Source: Candidatus Gastranaerophilales bacterium
GTDB lineage: Bacteria; Cyanobacteriota; Vampirovibrionia; Gastranaerophilales; Gastranaerophilaceae
Assembly (NCBI GenBank): GCA_944325145.1
Contig: CALYDL010000001.1
Span: 62,001 to 126,000, forward strand
DNA length: 64,000 nt
Reading direction: 5' to 3'
The position numbers were made by a program, and so were the translations under genes. Below are positions 53,145 through 62,130 of this stretch, piece after piece. Positions within the stretch are counted from its first letter, which is position 1. Every line of letters starts with the position of its first letter. Below the pieces are notes generated by a model, which saw only the letters and a program-made list of their open reading frames with translations, had not been told where the DNA came from and did no database searches.

Positions 53145-55201
53145 TACTTGGAATAAACCTCCAATGCTCTAACTTCAATTTCATCTTCCACTTTATCTAA
53201 AAAGGGAAATTCAGCCCTGATTTTAAAATCAAAATTTTTCAAATAATCTTTATTCATAGAACATGAAACATACATTGCAGCTTCCGGCCCATTGCTTTTT
53301 TTGTTTGTTCTATCTGAAACAAAAAATGCACAAATTGCCTTATCGGGCGAATTTATCGGGTTTTTTACGTCTTCTTTTGTGATAACATTTAACTGTTGCA
53401 TATTGTCTTTTAATAAAACAATAGAATCATATTCATCTAAATTATATTTTTCAATATGCAATAAATTTAAAACATCAATTCTGCAATCGTTTTCAATTTC
53501 TAAATATTTTGCACTGTAATAAACATGGGTATATGGAGCAAAAACACCAATTTTTGCGCCATTTTTGCAATATGGTTCAATTGCATTTTTATACGCAGAA
53601 CTTTGCGAAAAAATAGCAGGGCCAAAAAATTTATATCCCAAATTGCGCATTGTATCTTGAACAACAGAAAAAGAAGAAGCCTTTAATACATTTGGAATTA
53701 AATATGCAATAGGCCTTGCGGTTACAAACAAAGAGGCGTAGCAAAAATAAAAAACCGCATATAAAATAGAAATTACTTTTATAATATGAATCTTTTCAAA
53801 ATAACTAAAACAAAGAACAGGAAAAGAAAGTGCAACAAATGCCACAATATACCTTATTCCATAAACAGTATAAAGCATTGAGCCGGATAAAATTAAAAAA
53901 GGAACAAAAAAGAATAATGAAAATATTCTAAATTTTTTCTTGAATAAAGAAATGAATAAACAAGGAAGATAAATTAAAAACCCCAAAATTCCAAAAGCCC
54001 CAACTTGCTCATCCATTCCAAAATTCACCCTTTTTATAGGGTCAATTTCAACATTTGTATCAGGTATTGAAAACAAATTAAATAAGAAATCTTTAAATTG
54101 CAGAATATATTCATTCAAACATTTTCCCAAATTAAGGCCGCTAAAATCAATAAATTGAATAAAATAGTTAATTATATTTGCGATATAAGTCTTCATTCCG
54201 CCAAAAAATTTGTTATACAAAATAAAAGCATTATTTGAAAGAAAAGAACCGTAATCTATAAAATTTAAAATATAGTTATAGCTGGAAAAAATTAAGAAAT
54301 TCAAAACAAAAAACGCAAAGAATTTGAAAAAATTTCTGCCTAAAAGCTTAATAAACCAAACAAAAAGCAAAGGAGCAATAAAAAATGCCGTTGTTTTAAC
54401 ACCAAAAGAAAGCGCCAAAGCTAAAGATGAGAAAAATAAAGAAGAAATAGTTTTTTCTTTTGTAAAATTTAAGATAAGAAAAATAGAATATGAAAATAAT
54501 GCAGCAACAATTAAATCTGTTTGCGTGCTTGAAATTTGAATTACTATTGCAGGCAAAGATGTAAAAATTAAAATTGCCCAAATAATTCTTTTAACATCAA
54601 TTTCATAAAATTCCATTATTTTAAAACTTGAAAAAATTAAAAGAAAATATGAAAAAAATTCTAAAAGCCCAAAACCAATGTCTTTTTTAGATAATGCCAA
54701 AATCCAAGTATAAAAAAGTTCTGAATTAATAGGCATACAAAGCGCTCTCATATCGGTTGCTTCAAAATGAGAAATAAAGCCGTCTTTTAGCCAAAATAAA
54801 ACCCTCAAACAATGGTAGCTTTGAGCATCAGGTTCCGTTGGGGGAACTAGAAGCGCCAAAAAAAATGTGGTCAAAATAAAAATGCCCCAAGCTAAAAGAG
54901 GCAAAATTAAAAGCCCGTCAGCTTTTAGCGCCATTTTTATTTTTTCAAAATAATTTAAAATGTTTGAAATCGGGTTTAATATGGGTTTATTTTTCTTAAG
55001 CCAAACCAAAAAAACAAAAACTAAAAATAAAAAAGAAAAAATTAAAATATTTTGTCCGTTTATTGCCCTAAACAAAGATAAAATTTCAAGGTTTAAAACA
55101 ATAAAAGCAAAAAAGATGACAGGGAAATAAAAAAGCCTTCCAAAAATTGAAGATAGAAAATAGCTTATAAAGGCATTTAAAACTACGCCCGTTAATAACA
55201 A
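53144..55201 (-). CDS. GT-C-like polytopic membrane protein D
   Basis: 685 residues. First gene of the tandem set. Loop one reads VPPTEPDAQSYHCLRVLFW and DMRALCMPINSELFY. Start is TTG at 55201, supported by GGAG nine bases upstream inside the lepA end; the paralogues also begin MLxxGVV. Only one base separates it from the lepA stop, so it is co-transcribed with lepA. The C-terminal region has CKNGAKIGVFAPYTHVYYS, which aligns in position with protein C. Confidence 0.75.
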   Translation of the reverse strand: MLLTGVVLNAFISYFLSSIFGRLFYFPVIFFAFIVLNLEILSLFRAINGQNILIFSFLFLVFVFLVWLKKNKPILNPISNILNYFEKIKMALKADGLLILPLLAWGIFILTTFFLALLVPPTEPDAQSYHCLRVLFWLKDGFISHFEATDMRALCMPINSELFYTWILALSKKDIGFGLLEFFSYFLLIFSSFKIMEFYEIDVKRIIWAILIFTSLPAIVIQISSTQTDLIVAALFSYSIFLILNFTKEKTISSLFFSSLALALSFGVKTTAFFIAPLLFVWFIKLLGRNFFKFFAFFVLNFLIFSSYNYILNFIDYGSFLSNNAFILYNKFFGGMKTYIANIINYFIQFIDFSGLNLGKCLNEYILQFKDFLFNLFSIPDTNVEIDPIKRVNFGMDEQVGAFGILGFLIYLPCLFISLFKKKFRIFSLFFFVPFLILSGSMLYTVYGIRYIVAFVALSFPVLCFSYFEKIHIIKVISILYAVFYFCYASLFVTARPIAYLIPNVLKASSFSVVQDTMRNLGYKFFGPAIFSQSSAYKNAIEPYCKNGAKIGVFAPYTHVYYSAKYLEIENDCRIDVLNLLHIEKYNLDEYDSIVLLKDNMQQLNVITKEDVKNPINSPDKAICAFFVSDRTNKKSNGPEAAMYVSCSMNKDYLKNFDFKIRAEFPFLDKVEDEIEVRALEVYSK

Positions 55202-55202
55202 T

Positions 55203-57005
55203 TTATTCTTCTCCTAAGCTTAATACAGCCATAAACGCTTCTTGTGGAATATCCACCCTTCCCACAGATTTCATGCGTTTTTTACCCTTCTTTTGTTTTT
55301 CCAAAAGTTTTCTTTTACGGGAAATATCGCCCCCGTAACATTTATCTAAAACGTTTTTCCTCATTGCCTTAATTGTAGTTCTTGCAATAACTCTGCCGCC
55401 GATTGCAGCTTGAATTGCAACTTCAAACATTTGTTTCGGAATAATTTCTTTTAATTTTGTTGTCAATTTTTGCCCGATGCCATAAGCTGAATCTCTGTGG
55501 CAAATTACAGATAAAGCATCGACTGCTTCGCCTGAAAGTAAAATATCCATTTTAACCAAATCAGACCTTTTATATGAATGAAATTCATAATCTAAGCTTG
55601 CATACCCTTTGGTTCTTGATTTTAGTTGGTCATAAAAATCAGTAATAACTTCTGATAACGGGATATGATATTCTAAATTAACGCGCTTTTTATCAATATA
55701 TTGCATATTAATAAAATCGCCCCTTTTAGATTCGCACAAATCCATTAAAGCGCCCACATAATCGTTTGGGGTAAACAAATTAACTTTTACATAAGGTTCT
55801 TCAATGTAATCTCTATATTGGGCATCCGGCAAATTAGCGGGGTTATCAATTTCAACCATTGTGCCGTCTGTTTTATAAACCTTATAAATAACGCTTGGTG
55901 CAGTTGTAATTAAATTTAGGTTATATTCCCTCTCAAGCCTTTCTTGCGCAATTTCCATATGAAGCATGCCAAGAAAACCGCATCTGAAACCAAACCCAAG
56001 GGCAGATGAAGTTTCAGGTTCAAATGTTATGGATGAATCATTTAATTTTAACTTTTCAAGCGCTTCTTTTAAGTCATGGTATTGATCATTATCAACGGGA
56101 TACAACCCTGAAAATACCATTGGTTTTGCTTCTTTATAACCTTCCAAAGGTTCGTCGGCCGGGGCATTTGCATTTGTTATGGTGTCGCCTACAAATCTTG
56201 TAATTTCTTTAATAGAACATGCCATATACCCTACTTCGCCTGTTTTAAGTTCACCAACAGGGTTTCTTAAAGGGTTTAAAAAGCCCAATTCTACAACTTC
56301 AAACTTTTTGCCTGTTGCCATAAATTGAATGGTATCGCCAAGCTTAATTGAGCCGTCCATAACCTTAAAAAAGCAGATTGTACCCAAATATTGGTCATAT
56401 GCACTGTCAAAAACAAGTGCTCTTAAAGGTTTATCGGATGTATCAACAGGCGGCGGAATAAATTTAACAACAGCCTCTAATACATCTTCAATTCCGGTTC
56501 CTTCTTTAGCGCTTACAGGAATTGCATAGCTTGAATCTATCCCTAAAACTTCTTCAATTTCTTGCTTAACTCTTTCAACATCGGCAGATGGAAGGTCAAT
56601 TTTATTGATAACGGGAATAATTTCCAAATTTTGTTCCATTGCAAGGTAAACATTAGCTAATGTTTGCGCTTCAACGCCTTGGGTGGCATCAACAATTAAT
56701 AAAGCCCCTTCACAAGCAGCCAAAGACCTTGAAACTTCATAAGAAAAATCCACATGCCCCGGGGTATCAATTAAATTTAAAATGTAATCTTTGCCATCTT
56801 GAGCTTTATAGTTCATTTTGGCAGCATTTAATTTAATTGTAATGCCGCGTTCACGTTCAATATCCATGGTATCTAAAAGCTGGTCTTGCATGTCACGTTT
56901 ATCAATGGTTCCTGTTTTTTCAAGAAGCCTGTCTGCAAGCGTTGATTTGCCATGGTCTATATGCGCAATAATACTAAAGTTTCTTATGTTCTCAATTCTT
57001 TGCAT
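55203..57005 (-). CDS. lepA: Elongation factor 4
   Basis: 600 residues, ribosomal back-translocase GTPase. G1 AHIDHGKST near residue 14, G2/G3 in [10 protein letters not shown] and [17 protein letters not shown] (G4), and the LepA-specific C-terminal [17 protein letters not shown]. The ATG is six bases after a TATACT -10, with no ribosome site. It heads the operon with the four GT-C-like genes. Confidence 0.97.
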   Translation of the reverse strand: MQRIENIRNFSIIAHIDHGKSTLADRLLEKTGTIDKRDMQDQLLDTMDIERERGITIKLNAAKMNYKAQDGKDYILNLIDTPGHVDFSYEVSRSLAACEGALLIVDATQGVEAQTLANVYLAMEQNLEIIPVINKIDLPSADVERVKQEIEEVLGIDSSYAIPVSAKEGTGIEDVLEAVVKFIPPPVDTSDKPLRALVFDSAYDQYLGTICFFKVMDGSIKLGDTIQFMATGKKFEVVELGFLNPLRNPVGELKTGEVGYMACSIKEITRFVGDTITNANAPADEPLEGYKEAKPMVFSGLYPVDNDQYHDLKEALEKLKLNDSSITFEPETSSALGFGFRCGFLGMLHMEIAQERLEREYNLNLITTAPSVIYKVYKTDGTMVEIDNPANLPDAQYRDYIEEPYVKVNLFTPNDYVGALMDLCESKRGDFINMQYIDKKRVNLEYHIPLSEVITDFYDQLKSRTKGYASLDYEFHSYKRSDLVKMDILLSGEAVDALSVICHRDSAYGIGQKLTTKLKEIIPKQMFEVAIQAAIGGRVIARTTIKAMRKNVLDKCYGGDISRKRKLLEKQKKGKKRMKSVGRVDIPQEAFMAVLSLGEE

Positions 57006-57011
57006 AAGAAA

Positions 57012-57017
57012 AGTATA
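57012..57017 (-). promoter_or_regulatory. -10 element of lepA operon, probable leaderless start
   Basis: Minus-strand TATACT (in a TATACTATACT duplication) ends exactly six bases before the ATG at 57005. Confidence 0.6.
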
Positions 57018-57083
57018 GTATAAAAATGAAAATATTTATTATATTTTCAAAAACAAAAAGCAGTAGCAAACTTTAAAACAAAA

Positions 57084-57374
57084 TTAATATTTGTTTTGGT
57101 TTAATCTGTTGTTGAGTTCTACTTTTTGATTGTAAGAATTCAATTTTGTTACTGCACTGCTTTTGTTTAGCGCAAAGCCTGCCATAGCGCTATAATAAAC
57201 AGCTTTGTTTAAATTGTTGCTTAAAACTGCAGATTGGTTAGCTGTTGAAACATAGCCTTGAAGTGCAGTTTCATTAGCGCCTGTTGTTTGGCTTTCTTTG
57301 ATTGGTGAAGAAACGTGTAATTGTTCCCCTGCTCTTGCTGTGTAATAGTAGCTTCCTACTTGGTTACTGCTCAT
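57084..57374 (-). CDS. Small orphan protein
   Basis: 96 residues, no recognised family. Polar, Tyr/Asn/Ser/Gln-rich start (SNQVGSYYYTARAGEQLHVS), then a helical middle (LSNNLNKAVYYSAMAGFALN) and an Asn/Gln-rich end. No signal peptide. CGAGGATTA precedes the ATG at good distance, which supports it as coding. Single gene, followed by lepA on the same strand 78 bases later. Confidence 0.7.
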   Translation of the reverse strand: MSSNQVGSYYYTARAGEQLHVSSPIKESQTTGANETALQGYVSTANQSAVLSNNLNKAVYYSAMAGFALNKSSAVTKLNSYNQKVELNNRLNQNKY

Positions 57375-57514
57375 TTTAATCCTCGTTTAGTTTTTCTATA
57401 TTTTATCTCTCTTGTATATATAAAAACGATATACTTTTAAAAAGTGCTTTTTTATTTTTAAATTATTAAGTTTTGTTAACAATGTAAAAACAAATTTAAA
57501 AAAAAGTAAAAAAA

Positions 57515-57543
57515 TTGCTTTAGACAAATATTCTTTGTATAAT
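57515..57543 (+). promoter_or_regulatory. Promoter of the dciA-ruvX operon
   Basis: TTGCTT (57515-57520), a 17-base spacer and TATAAT (57538-57543). About 37 bases before the start codon, with a ribosome site AAGGA, so this operon has a normal leader. Confidence 0.65.
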
Positions 57544-57580
57544 CAGACAAAGTTTAACTTTTTTTTAAAAGGAAGTTTTG

Positions 57581-58105
57581 GTGGGCGAATTCAATAAAAT
57601 ATCAGAAATTTTAGATGAACAGGTTTTTAACAAAAATGCCTGCCTTGCTTCGGTTAAAAAAGCTGTTGCATTTGGCTTTTGGAAAAATATAACAGGGCCT
57701 AAATTTGCAAAATTTTCAAAGCCTTATGATATTAAAGGGAAAACTCTTTTAGTTGCGGTTAAAAACCCTGCCGTTATGCAGGAATTGATATTTTATAAAG
57801 CAACGCTTCTTGAAAAAATTAAAAACTATTTCTCGCCAATAAACATTGAAATTGAAGAAATAAGGTATGATTATAAAAATTGGCAGCAAGTTTCAGTTGG
57901 AACATCTTACCTCAAAGGCGATGAAAGTTTAGAATATTATTCAAAAGAAGAAATTGAAGAAGTTAAGCTCGGCAAATATGAAGAAGAAGAACTTCAAAAA
58001 GTTACAAATACAATTTCAAATTTAACTTTCTTAGATGAAAAATTAAGAAATTCTATGAAAAAAAATATAATTAATTCGGCAAAAGCAAAGAAAATAAGAA
58101 ATTAA
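57581..58105 (+). CDS. DUF721/DciA-like protein
   Basis: 174 residues from the GTG at 57581 (AAGGA seven bases upstream); a TTG three bases earlier is also possible. Residues about 20-100 resemble DUF721 (AFGFWKNITGPKFAKFSKPY, GKTLLVAVKNPAVMQELIFY), the family of DciA that loads the replicative helicase in many bacteria. The remainder is charged and helical. First gene of a five-gene operon with the ZBD protein, the helical-repeat protein, ruvX and a DUF1292 protein. Confidence 0.72.
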   Translation: MGEFNKISEILDEQVFNKNACLASVKKAVAFGFWKNITGPKFAKFSKPYDIKGKTLLVAVKNPAVMQELIFYKATLLEKIKNYFSPINIEIEEIRYDYKNWQQVSVGTSYLKGDESLEYYSKEEIEEVKLGKYEEEELQKVTNTISNLTFLDEKLRNSMKKNIINSAKAKKIRN

Positions 58106-58117
58106 AGGTAAAAAAAA

Positions 58118-58372
58118 GTGACAGAAAAAGAACACAAAGTTTTATCATTTGGAAAAAAACAAAAATCAGAAAAAAAAGAAGTTAAAAATATTGAATATTG
58201 CAGCTTCTGCAAACGCCCCAACACGGAAGTGCCAAAAATGGTAAAAGGCCCCGATGTTAATATTTGCTCGGAATGCACATTAATTGCCGTTCAATATTTA
58301 ATCTTGCAAGATGGTGTTTTATCTAAAGAAGCTCAAAAAATTCTTGATTTATTCTGGGGAGCAAAAAACTAA
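58118..58372 (+). CDS. Stand-alone ClpX-type C4 zinc finger protein
   Basis: 84 residues, GTG start with AAAGG upstream. Cys28, Cys31, Cys50 and Cys53 have the CX2C-X18-CX2C spacing of the ClpX N-terminal zinc-binding domain, and the surrounding residues (GPDVNICSECTL) match it. The AAA+ ATPase part is absent. A basic N-terminal 20 residues precedes the finger. ATG of the next gene directly follows the stop. Perhaps a ClpP/ClpX adaptor or a zinc-dependent scaffold for its operon partners. Confidence 0.8.
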   Translation: MTEKEHKVLSFGKKQKSEKKEVKNIEYCSFCKRPNTEVPKMVKGPDVNICSECTLIAVQYLILQDGVLSKEAQKILDLFWGAKN

Positions 58373-59998
58373 ATGCCGTTGAATAAACTTCAAATAAAGG
58401 CCAAGGTTTTTGAAATAATAAACCCCTTAAGAGATTTAGACGCAATTGATGATAAAATTATTTCAAAAGCAATAAAAGAAATTAAAGCAATTAAAGAGGC
58501 TGATTTTGAATTTATTGCAAGAATTTTAATTAAAGAAGCCGATGTAAAAACAACAAAAAGCGCAGGTGCTTTTTTGTATATGGCAGAAAACTTAGCGCCT
58601 GAATCTTTTATTGAATTAATTTTAAAAGAATTAAATTCCAACAAAATTCCCGATTCAAGAAAAATGTTTTTCTTAAACATTTTATCAGGGCTTGGAATTA
58701 AATTTAATGCAGATGATATAAACAGCTACTTAAAAAACCCCGATGAAGCAATTAACAAAGAAACTTCAAGGTTTTTGGAATGCGCCAAAATAGACCCTGA
58801 AGCGCAAATAGACTTTTTAGATTTTTATTTTTCATCTGACGCCTTGGATAAAAAAGAACTTATAAATTCCGTTATAAAAGATTTCGAAGGCGACAGGCTT
58901 ATTAACATTTTATCGCCCCTTGCGCTTAGTGCCGATGACAAAGAAGCCATTGAATTATGCCTGAATATTATGGAAAAACAAAAATCTTTAATTTCAATAA
59001 AACCTCTTAAGTATTTATCAAATTTAAAAACAAGCGCAAAAATTCAAAACAAAGCTTTTAAAATTTTGCAAAAAATGAAAATGTCGGGCTTTTACAGTGA
59101 AAGCAAACTCTATAATTTTTATAAAACCCTTTTAAGAGATTTTGAAGAGCCAAAAGCGGCAATAACAACACCTGATGGCAACTCAAACTTTTCTGTTTTA
59201 ATTTCAAGAAAAACCCGCCAAGGAAGCTGTTTTTTATTTTTTGTTGCAATAAACATTGAACTTGGCCCTTTTTCTTGTTTCGGGTTTTCTTCTTTAACAG
59301 AAAACGACCACGACACAATTATAAAAAGGTTTTTTAATTCAAGAGAAAGGTTTTTTATACCAATAGAAGAAGCAAAAGCCATTTTAAATACATTAACCCT
59401 AAGAAGAATTTCTTTGAATAAAATAATTCCTTATGAATATTTTTGCTGGGAAAGGCTTTTAGATGATGTTGAGCCCAAAGATGGCGAGCTTTTTCAAATT
59501 TTAGAAAAAAACCTTACAAAAAAAGAATTGACAAGTGAAGTTCAAAATCTTACAGATAATTCGCCATATTTTGAAAATTGGTTTTTCAGGTACTCAAAAA
59601 ATATACCTTGGTTTTCAAAAATGATGGATAAAATTTTAGAATTAAAAGATGAAGAACTTTATAAAATAAACGGTTTAATTGAAGAATATTCAAAAAATGA
59701 AGACCTTAAAGAAGCAATTAAAAAAAGGTTAAAGTTTTTGGCATATTGCCTTAATAAAAACAACAAAAAAGAACTTGCAGATACATATTATTCTTTAATT
59801 TTTAATGAAAAAGAACTAAAAACATTTTTAGAAAACATTTTAAAAAGAAGCGTATATGAATTTGCACTAACACTAAACCTTCCAAGAAAAGAAGAAGCAG
59901 GCCTATTTAAAAAACCTGAGAACAAAAAAGACAACAAAAAAGCAAAACTAATTATAGATTTTGTTGAAAAAGAATGGATAGATAAAAATGGAAATTAA
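58373..59998 (+). CDS. Helical-repeat protein of unknown function
   Basis: 541 residues. The first 240 residues are repeated alpha-hairpins of HEAT/ARM-like style (ADFEFIARILIKEADVKTTK, SFIELILKELNSNKIPDSRK, NILSPLALSADDKEAIELC). Residues about 265-345 look like an alpha/beta domain (FSVLISRKTRQGSCFLFFVA). The C-terminal part is helical and Lys-rich. No membrane segment or signal peptide. Overlaps ruvX by 11 bases. Probably a cytosolic scaffold; function unknown. Confidence 0.78.
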   Translation: MPLNKLQIKAKVFEIINPLRDLDAIDDKIISKAIKEIKAIKEADFEFIARILIKEADVKTTKSAGAFLYMAENLAPESFIELILKELNSNKIPDSRKMFFLNILSGLGIKFNADDINSYLKNPDEAINKETSRFLECAKIDPEAQIDFLDFYFSSDALDKKELINSVIKDFEGDRLINILSPLALSADDKEAIELCLNIMEKQKSLISIKPLKYLSNLKTSAKIQNKAFKILQKMKMSGFYSESKLYNFYKTLLRDFEEPKAAITTPDGNSNFSVLISRKTRQGSCFLFFVAINIELGPFSCFGFSSLTENDHDTIIKRFFNSRERFFIPIEEAKAILNTLTLRRISLNKIIPYEYFCWERLLDDVEPKDGELFQILEKNLTKKELTSEVQNLTDNSPYFENWFFRYSKNIPWFSKMMDKILELKDEELYKINGLIEEYSKNEDLKEAIKKRLKFLAYCLNKNNKKELADTYYSLIFNEKELKTFLENILKRSVYEFALTLNLPRKEEAGLFKKPENKKDNKKAKLIIDFVEKEWIDKNGN

Positions 59999-60407
59999 AG
60001 AAAGAGTTTTAGCGCTTGATGTTGGCGATAAAAGAATAGGAGTTGCCGTTTCAGACCCTTTCTTTCTTTTTGCGACAGGCTTGAAGGTTATAATTCGTGA
60101 AAATGACAACAAGGCACTTGAAGAAATTAAAGAAATCTGTCAAACTTATAAAATAAAAAAAATCATTGTAGGGCTTCCTTATAATATGGATGGTTCTATT
60201 GGCGCTCAAGCCAAAAAAACCGTTAAATTTACGGAAAAACTTGAAAGTGATTTTGAAATAATATATAGAGATGAAAGGCTAACTTCTTTTGAAGCGGAAG
60301 AAATGCTAAAAAAAGAAAACAAAAAATACACAAAAAATAAAGGCCTTGTTGATATTAAAGCAGCGTGTATCATTTTACAATCATATATAGGAGAACAAAA
60401 TGGATAA
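59988..60407 (+). CDS. ruvX: Holliday junction resolvase-like RuvX/YqgF
   Basis: 139 residues, RNase H-like fold. ALDVGDKRIGVAVSDP carries the first catalytic Asp, IIVGLPYNMDGS and YRDERLTSFEAEEML the later acidic residues. Processes the 5' end of pre-16S rRNA and has been linked to junction resolution. Overlaps the previous gene by 11 bases and the next by eight. Confidence 0.93.
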   Translation: MEIKERVLALDVGDKRIGVAVSDPFFLFATGLKVIIRENDNKALEEIKEICQTYKIKKIIVGLPYNMDGSIGAQAKKTVKFTEKLESDFEIIYRDERLTSFEAEEMLKKENKKYTKNKGLVDIKAACIILQSYIGEQNG

Positions 60408-60711
60408 CAATACAGAAGAATTGCAAGTTATTAAAACAGTCGGCGAAAACGGCGAAGAAGTTGAATTAAAACTTTTAGACATAGTAACGGTAGATGACAC
60501 TGATTATGCACTTTTATTGCCCGTTGATGAAGAAGCAAATGAAGATAGCGAAGTTGTTTTAATGAGATTAAAAAAAGAAGGCGATGAATATCTTTTTGAA
60601 ACAATTGAAGATGACGATGAATTTAATGAAGTTGCAAAACTGTTGGCAGAAGATGACGAATGCGACTGCGATTGTGACGAAGGCTGCAATTGCGGCTGCC
60701 ATAACCATTAA
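60400..60711 (+). CDS. DUF1292 protein with Cys/His-rich tail
   Basis: 103 residues. The body matches DUF1292 (VELKLLDIVTVDDTDYALLL, EVVLMRLKKEGDEYLFETI). The last 18 residues (DECDCDCDEGCNCGCHNH) add six Cys and two His, a probable metal-binding tail that many DUF1292 proteins lack. Last gene of its operon, followed by a terminator. It overlaps ruvX by eight bases, and ruvX-DUF1292 neighbours are common in Firmicutes. Confidence 0.85.
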   Translation: MDNNTEELQVIKTVGENGEEVELKLLDIVTVDDTDYALLLPVDEEANEDSEVVLMRLKKEGDEYLFETIEDDDEFNEVAKLLAEDDECDCDCDEGCNCGCHNH

Positions 60712-60725
60712 TTTTAAAAAAATTT

Positions 60726-60755
60726 AAGGGGGCTTAATTGCCCCCTATTTTTTTA
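60726..60755. terminator. Bidirectional terminator between the DUF1292 gene and glyA
   Basis: GGGGGC (60728-60733) pairs with GCCCCC (60740-60745), followed by a T run. The right flank overlaps the glyA stop. Confidence 0.85.
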
Positions 60756-62006
60756 TGCTTCACATTTTTCTAAAAGTTCAGGATACAAAGGAAAATCATC
60801 GCAAAGTTTTTGAGTTCTTTTTCTTAAATTTTCCTTTTCATCTCTTTTTAAAATGCAATCTGCAATAATTTTGCCGATTTCAATCATTTCTTTTTCCTTA
60901 AACCCTCTTGTGGTTACAGCAGGAACGCCTATTCTGACACCGGATGTTACAAAGGGCGATTTAGGGTCATTTGGAACGGTGTTTTTATTTGCAGTTATGC
61001 CGATTTCTTCCAATTCATTTGCAACGTCTTTGCCTGTTTTATCAAGTTTTATAAGGTTAACTGTCATAAGGTGGTTTTCTGTGCCGTTTCCAACAATATC
61101 AATGCCTTCATTCATTAAAGTTTCGGCTAAAACTTTTGCATTTTTTATAATTTGGTTTGCATAATCAATAAATTCCGGTTTAAGAGCTTCTAATAATGCA
61201 ACTGCTTTTGCTGCAATCACATGTTCTAAAGGCCCGCCTTGAATTCCCGGGAAAACCGCTTTGTCTATTCCTTGGGCGTGTTCTTCTTTGCACATAATAA
61301 TGCCGCCTCTTGGGCCTCTTAAAGTTTTATGGGTTGTTGTTGTAATAAAATCTGCATAAGGAACAGGGCTTGGGTGAACTCCGCCTGCAACAAGCGCTGC
61401 AATGTGGGCAATATCTGCCATTAAATATGCACCAACTTTATCTGCAATTTCTCTAAATCTTCTAAAATCAATAATTTTAGAATAGTTGCTTGCACCTGCA
61501 ATAATTAATTTCGGTTTGCATTCAAGAGCAGTTTTTTCAAGCTCATCATAATCAATTTCACCGTTTTCATTAACGCCATAGCTTACAATGTTAAAATAAA
61601 GCCCTGAAAAATTAACGGGTGAACCGTGGGTTAAGTGGCCGCCATTTGATAAATCCATTCCCATAACGGTATCGCCATATTTAAGAGCGTATAAAAAAAC
61701 AGCCATATTAGCTTGTGCACCTGAATGAGGCTGAACATTAGCGTGGTCGCAGCCAAAAAGTTTTTTACACCTTTCAACAGCTAATTCTTCAATTTTATCT
61801 ACATTTTCGCAACCGTTATAAAACCTTTTATAAGGCTTTCCTTCAGCATATTTATTTGTTAAAACGCTTCCTTGAGCTGCCATAACGGCGGTTGATGTAA
61901 AGTTTTCAGATGCTATTAATTCAATTGTGTTTTGCTGCCTTTTTAATTCAGCTTCAATTAAATTGGCAACTTCGATATCTTCTTTTCTTATAACGTCAAG
62001 TTCCAT
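60753..62006 (-). CDS. glyA: Serine hydroxymethyltransferase
   Basis: 417 residues, PLP enzyme converting serine and tetrahydrofolate to glycine and methylenetetrahydrofolate, the cofactor TrmFO uses. [14 protein letters not shown] holds the Schiff-base Lys; [14 protein letters not shown] and [13 protein letters not shown] are typical. AAGGGGGG ribosome site. Divergent from typA. Confidence 0.97.
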   Translation of the reverse strand: MELDVIRKEDIEVANLIEAELKRQQNTIELIASENFTSTAVMAAQGSVLTNKYAEGKPYKRFYNGCENVDKIEELAVERCKKLFGCDHANVQPHSGAQANMAVFLYALKYGDTVMGMDLSNGGHLTHGSPVNFSGLYFNIVSYGVNENGEIDYDELEKTALECKPKLIIAGASNYSKIIDFRRFREIADKVGAYLMADIAHIAALVAGGVHPSPVPYADFITTTTHKTLRGPRGGIIMCKEEHAQGIDKAVFPGIQGGPLEHVIAAKAVALLEALKPEFIDYANQIIKNAKVLAETLMNEGIDIVGNGTENHLMTVNLIKLDKTGKDVANELEEIGITANKNTVPNDPKSPFVTSGVRIGVPAVTTRGFKEKEMIEIGKIIADCILKRDEKENLRKRTQKLCDDFPLYPELLEKCEA

Positions 62007-62130
62007 TAAAACTTACCCCCCTTAAAAATAACAATTTATTAAATTTTACTTTCAAATAGAATAATAGTAAAGTTAAGTTTTTTTGTTATAAAATAATTTA
62101 GTAAACAATAACTATCAGGATTAACAACAT

